Below are positions 59,569 to 64,000 of a stretch of DNA of 64,000 nt, piece after piece. Position numbers and translations under genes: made by a program. Source of the stretch: Ciona savignyi. Its lineage: Eukaryota; Chordata; Ascidiacea; Phlebobranchia; Cionidae. The stretch lies in NCBI GenBank assembly GCA_000149265.1, contig CH003205.1, positions 192,607-256,606 on the forward strand. The letters run 5' to 3'. Position 1 is the stretch's first letter, and each line of letters begins with the position of its first letter. The notes under the pieces are model-generated. The model worked only from the letters and a program-made list of their open reading frames with translations. It did no database searches and was not told the DNA's origin.

Positions 59569-60243
59569 ATGTTCGAGAACGAAGACACGCAAAACTCCGT
59601 AGCGGTAAAACTTGCCACGTTTTGGACAACGCAGCCAAGAGTGTGGTTCCGGCAAGCTGAAGCACAGTTCGCTCTTAAGAAGGTTACAGTCGACCAAACT
59701 AAATACTTCTACGTTGTGGCAGCTTTAGACCAAGGAACAGCAAGTCGCTTCATCGATCTGCTTGAGAACCCACCACACGAAAACAAGTATGCGGCAATTA
59801 AGGGTCGTCTGCTTTCTTCGTTCAGTCTAACAAGATCGCAAAGAGCGAAGCGCTTGCTACACATGCCACCTTTAGGAGACAGAATGCCATCAGCTCTAAT
59901 GGACGAAATGCTGGCACTTTTGGGAAACGAAGAAAGGTGTTTTCTGTTTCGTGAGCTCTTCCTGGAACTACTACTAGCACACATACGCACGGGATTGGCA
60001 ACACAAGAAGTCGACGATTACCGGATTTTAGCGAAGCAAGCTGACGCAATGTTGTTGGCCGGGCGAGAAGACACAGATTACACGATTTCCAAGGTATTTA
60101 GACGAAAACCCCGTACTTCTTCACCACGTAAAGTCGACGACGTCGACCCGGTTTGTTTTTATCACCGAAGTTTTGGAAACAAAGCCCGACAATGCCGTCC
60201 ACCATGCTCATTTCAGGGAAACGAGGAAGCCGACCGTCGGTAG
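59569..60243 (+). CDS. Gypsy-type Gag, 224 aa
   Basis: The first ATG after the LTR opens an uninterrupted frame. VAVKLATFWTTQPRVWFRQA is the capsid-like start typical of invertebrate gypsy Gag; LLHMPPLGDRMPSALMDEML is conserved too. One zinc-knuckle-like motif ends it (CFYHRSFGNKARQCRPPC). It overlaps the pol frame by about 90 nt in the -1 direction, the usual arrangement for frameshifting. It looks intact. Confidence 0.8.
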   Translation: MFENEDTQNSVAVKLATFWTTQPRVWFRQAEAQFALKKVTVDQTKYFYVVAALDQGTASRFIDLLENPPHENKYAAIKGRLLSSFSLTRSQRAKRLLHMPPLGDRMPSALMDEMLALLGNEERCFLFRELFLELLLAHIRTGLATQEVDDYRILAKQADAMLLAGREDTDYTISKVFRRKPRTSSPRKVDDVDPVCFYHRSFGNKARQCRPPCSFQGNEEADRR

Positions 60244-60956
60244 TTACAGCGACGGTCGGCAGAATTGGCAGTCTTTTTTCGGCGTGGGACCGCTCATTTG
60301 GTCGACATTTTCTAGTCGACACTGGTGCAGAGATTAGTGTATTGCCACCTACAGGACTTGAACGCCGTACCAATCAGCCTGGACCAGACCTCATCGCGGC
60401 TAACGGGAGTAAAATTAGAACTTACGGCTCCCGTTTAATCTCATTGGATTTGCCAGCTGGAAAATTTAAATGGAAATTTGTCCTGGCAGAAGTCACTAGG
60501 CAATTACTGGGAGCGGATTTCCTACGAGCGCATGGCTTATTGGTGGACCTCAAGAGCAAGCGGTTAATCAACGCAAAAACGTTTGTTAGCACTCCAATCT
60601 CCACGATGCCACAATCAGCGCCGCGCCTAAACGTCGTATCCTGGCAAAAATCACCCTACATGCGCCTACTCGCCGAATTTCCCACCATTACCACGCCGCA
60701 CTTCTCCAATTCGATTCCGAAACATGGTGTTCAACACTTCATCATCACAAACGGCCCTCCAGTTCACGCCCACGCTCGACGTTTGCACCCAGAGAAACTT
60801 GTCCTTGCCAAACAGGAATTTGAAAACATGCTGCAAATGGGAATAATCCGACGTTCGTCAAGTCCCTGGGCATCGCCATTGCACATGGTCAAAAAATCTA
60901 CGGGTGAATGGAGACCCTGTGGCGATTATAGAAGGCTTAATGCAGCTACTCAACCC
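60153..60956 (+). pseudogene. Gypsy-type Pol, first copy, cut by a LINE
   Basis: Protease with VDTGAEISVLP at about 60316, GADFLRAHGL, then the RT start ([30 protein letters not shown]). At 60957 the sequence switches to the LINE; a stop follows about 40 nt later (60995). The rest of RT lies only in the copy after the gap. Confidence 0.85.
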
Positions 60957-62523
60957 ACAACGGGAACATCAGCGATAAACCGAACGAAATATTAGACTAT
61001 ATTCATAACTATTACAATAATTTATGGGGACAAACATCTGAAATAGAAAACCAAGACCAATATATAGATGACATAGACTTCCCCAATAATTAACGACGAT
61101 ATGGATATATTAAACAAATCGATAGGAGTAACGGAAATAGAAACGGCAATAAAACAAATGAATTCGGACAGCTCACCTGGATTGGACGGCCTTACCAATA
61201 ATTTCTATAAAGCTTTTGCGGACGTAATCAAATTCGACTTAGAGGAATTATATAATAACATTTTTATACGGGGAACAATGTCTGAAAGCATGAAAACAGC
61301 GGTGGTGAAATTGATATATAAAAAAGGTGATCGAAACGAAGCGAAAAATTGGCGACCGATATCTCTACTTAACACGGACTATAAAATTCTAAGTAAAATC
61401 ATCAGTAATAGATTGGATACGGTACTCGATAAAATAATAAGTAATAATCAAAAATGCGGAATAAAGGGGCGAACAATAGAAGAAGCGTTAATGAATATTA
61501 CGGCGTGCATCGACTCAGCGAATCTATTTAATAAGAATCTTATCATATTAGGTATTGACTTTGAGAAAGCATTCGACAAAATCGACCACGGACTTATAAT
61601 AAAAATCTTAGAAAAATTAAAACTCCCGCCTAACTTTATAAAATGGATTAAAATAATATACCATAACATAAACAGTAAAATTGAATTAAATGGGGCTTTC
61701 ACGAAACAGATTAATATAAATAGAGGAATACGCCAAGGATGTCCGCTCAGCATGGCATTATTTATGATAGGAATCGATGCACTTACACGAAAAATTAATA
61801 ACAACGCGAACATAAAAGGGTACAAATTAGGAAAAGTGGAAGTTAAAGCGCAACAATATGCCGATGATCTAACGATTTTACTGAACGATCCAAATTCAAT
61901 TAAAAATGTTATATCGGAACTAAAACGATTTGAAAAAGTATCCGGACAAAAAACCAACGAATCCAAAACGCAAATAATGACAAACGACGCAACGGCGATT
62001 ATCGAAATCTCCAGGCTATTTCCGAATGTAAACGTAATTAACGAAATAAAAATTCTGGGTGTCTATTTCAGCTTCGAACATAAATGCGATGTTAAAAACT
62101 GGAACAAAGCAAAGAAATCTATAATCAACGTAAGTGGGATAAATTTGAAAAGGAGACTTACCCTCAAAGGAAAGAAAATACTAATAAACGCGTTAATGAT
62201 GCCAATGACTAATCACATAAGTAAATTTATACCGATCAACAAAGAAAATTTGGAAACTATCAATAGGACTTTTTTTAAATTCTTATGGTACCCAATGCGC
62301 ATTGAAACAGTCAAACGGAAAAAGTTAATCGCGCCATTAAAAGACGGGGGATTATACATTCCAGATATCAAATCCAAAGTAGAAGCGGCTCAACTAACGC
62401 AGATAATCAAATTACAAAAAATAGATCAAATAGAGGAAATATGGCAAGAATGGTCAAGATATAACTTCGGTTCAACAATGAAAATAATAAACGCCAAATT
62501 ATATTCAAACAATGCGCTTAATG
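60957..62523 (+). mobile_element. 5'-truncated L1/Tx1-like LINE, runs into the gap
   Basis: It starts in the linker before RT (NEILDYIHNYYNNLWG), so the endonuclease is missing. One frameshift near 61088 separates it from the open frame starting at 61101: PGLDGLTNNFYKAF, NWRPISLLNTDYKILSKII, GIDFEKAFDKIDHG, RQGCPLSMALFM and the catalytic YADD at about 61857. Then come GVYFSF and FFKFLWYP of the L1-type thumb and C-terminal region. The frame is open up to the Ns at 62524, so its 3' end and target duplication cannot be seen. Confidence 0.85.
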
Positions 62524-62623
62524 NNNNNNNNNNNNNNNNNNNNNNNNNNNNNNNNNNNNNNNNNNNNNNNNNNNNNNNNNNNNNNNNNNNNNNNNNNNNN
62601 NNNNNNNNNNNNNNNNNNNNNNN
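62524..62623. other. Assembly gap, 100 N
   Basis: Exactly 100 N, the usual placeholder for a gap of unknown size. Sequence resumes with a repeat of 60404 onwards. Confidence 0.99.
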
Positions 62624-64000
62624 CGGGAGTAAAATTAGAACTTACGGCTCCCGTTTAATCTCATTGGATTTGCCAGCTGGAAAATTAAAATGGAAATTTG
62701 TCCTGGCAGAAGTCACTAGGCCACTACTGGGAGCGGATTTCCTACCAGCGCATGGCTTATTGGTGGACCTCAAGAGCAAGCGGTTAATCAACGCAAAAAC
62801 GTTTGTTAGCACTCCAATCTCCACGATGCCACAATCAGCGCCGCGCCTAAACGTCGTATCCTGGCAAAAATCACCCTACATGCGCCTACTCGCCGAATTT
62901 CCCACCATTACCACGCCGCACTTCTCCAATTCGATTCCGAAACATGGTGTTCAACACTTCATCATCACAAACGGCCCTCCAGTTCACGCCCACGCTCGAC
63001 GTTTGCACCCAGAGAAACTTGTCCTTGCCAAACAGGAATTTGAAAACATGCTGCAAATGGGAATAATCCGACGTTCGTCAAGTCCCTGGGCATCGCCATT
63101 GCACATGGTCAAAAAATCTACGGGTGAATGGAGACCCTGTGGCGATTATAGAAGGCTTAATGCAGCTACTCAACCCGACCGATACTCAATTCCGCACATC
63201 CACGACTTTTCAGCTCGTTTAGCTGGAGCTCGCGTTTTCTCCAAGGTAGACCTCGTAAGGGGATACCATCAAGTTCCCGTGGCCGAGGAAGACATACCAA
63301 AAACCGCTGTCATAACGCCGTTTGGTTTATTAGAATTCTTCTTACGAATGCCATTTGGGTTAAAGAACGCTGCACAAACATTCCAACGTCTCATGGACAC
63401 GGTGTGTCAATCCCTGCCTTTCGTTTACATTTATCGCGATGATATTCTTGTGGCCAGCGCATCATTTTCTGAACATCATAAACATTTAAAACAGCTCTTT
63501 AAACAACTTGATGATTACGGACTTGTGATCAATTTAAACAAGTGCCAGTTTGGGGTCGAAAAAATCGATTTCCTCGGACACCGCGTAGACAGAGATGGTG
63601 CTCAACCACTTCCGGACAAGGTCGCAGCAATCCAGCAGTTTCCCCGTCCCACTTCGATTCAGGAATTTGCAGGTATGATAAACTACTATCATCGTTTCAT
63701 ACCGCGTGCTGCCAGCATCATGTCGCCAATTTACGACTCTTTGTCCGGAAAACCATCTAAATTAATTTGGAATGACAAATTGGACTCTTCCTTCACCGCG
63801 GCTAAAACAGCCTTGGCAAACGCTACATTGTTGCACCATCCTGTACCACACGCGACAACCGCTGTAACTACAGACGCATCACAACACTCCGTCGGCGCAG
63901 TGTTGCAGCAACTTATCGGTGGCGAATGGCAACCGCTCGCATTTTTTAGCAAACGCCTGCGCGCGCCCGAGCTAAAGTACAGCGCATTTGACAGAGAACT
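62624..64000 (+). CDS. Gypsy-type Pol, second copy, partial (RT and RNase H)
   Basis: Open from the gap to the window end. It repeats 60404-60956 with about four differences, then continues without the LINE. It has [52 protein letters not shown] and the catalytic motif as YRDD (usual YLDD/YIDD, both Asp kept). Then LGHRVDRDG and the start of RNase H ([32 protein letters not shown]). Integrase would lie beyond 64000. Intact as far as visible. Confidence 0.85.

Noticed and set aside
61448-61966. 172-codon minus-strand frame with hydrophobic composition
   Set aside because: It is the antisense shadow of the L1-like RT, whose AT-rich codons yield a Phe/Ile-rich complement.

Overview
The window looks like nuclear DNA of a tunicate, most likely Ciona (C. 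intestinalis/robusta type). The main clue is an exact copy of the 16-nt Ciona spliced leader, ATTCTATTTGAATAAG, at 46437. AT-rich sequence, short introns in ordinary genes, and a mixture of BEL, gypsy, L1-like, hAT, pogo, Harbinger and SINE sequences agree with an animal genome. No bacterial or organellar feature is seen. All protein calls were made by reading translations by eye; no database was searched.

1-20 kb. A short plus-strand collagen/C-type-lectin gene (233-1037) is followed by one long minus-strand gene, a GMC-family FAD oxidoreductase. Thirteen exons from 20442 down to 1718 join in frame to about 604 codons. Intron 1 is about 13.5 kb, has an AG|GCAAGT (GC-AG type) donor, and holds seven tRNA-Pro(UGG) genes on the same strand, four Helitron-like elements and a decayed BEL/Pao retrotransposon. 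A broken last exon of a neighbouring GMC paralogue lies just upstream (20519-20640), so GMC genes were once tandem here.

20-41.4 kb. Segmental duplications of about 4.6-5 kb (blocks starting near 21079, 25687 and 32839, plus a partial one after 39690) carry three copies of a two-exon gene for an identical 81-aa secreted peptide with a Trp/Lys-rich middle and an acidic end. The blocks also carry a repeated promoter-like module with short membrane-type reading frames, Harbinger transposase fragments and pieces of the Helitron-like family. Two full-size Helitron-like elements lie between or inside the blocks.

41.4-45 kb. A fold-back-like element: inverted repeats of about 285 bp enclose two 33-bp minisatellite arrays in opposite orientation, with a Helitron-like fragment at the turn.

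45-59 kb. A graveyard of DNA transposons (Harbinger, possible THAP/ISL2EU, hAT, pogo/Tigger) and SINEs. It contains one well-formed retrogene (46435-47276) that carries the spliced leader, a poly(A) tail and a 9-bp target duplication around an intact 207-codon frame.

59-64 kb. A gypsy-type LTR retrotransposon (LTR, gag, protease, RT, RNase H) is interrupted by a 5'-truncated L1-like LINE that runs into a 100-N assembly gap. After the gap the gypsy pol sequence starts again from an earlier point without the LINE, which looks like two haplotypes or copies joined in the assembly.
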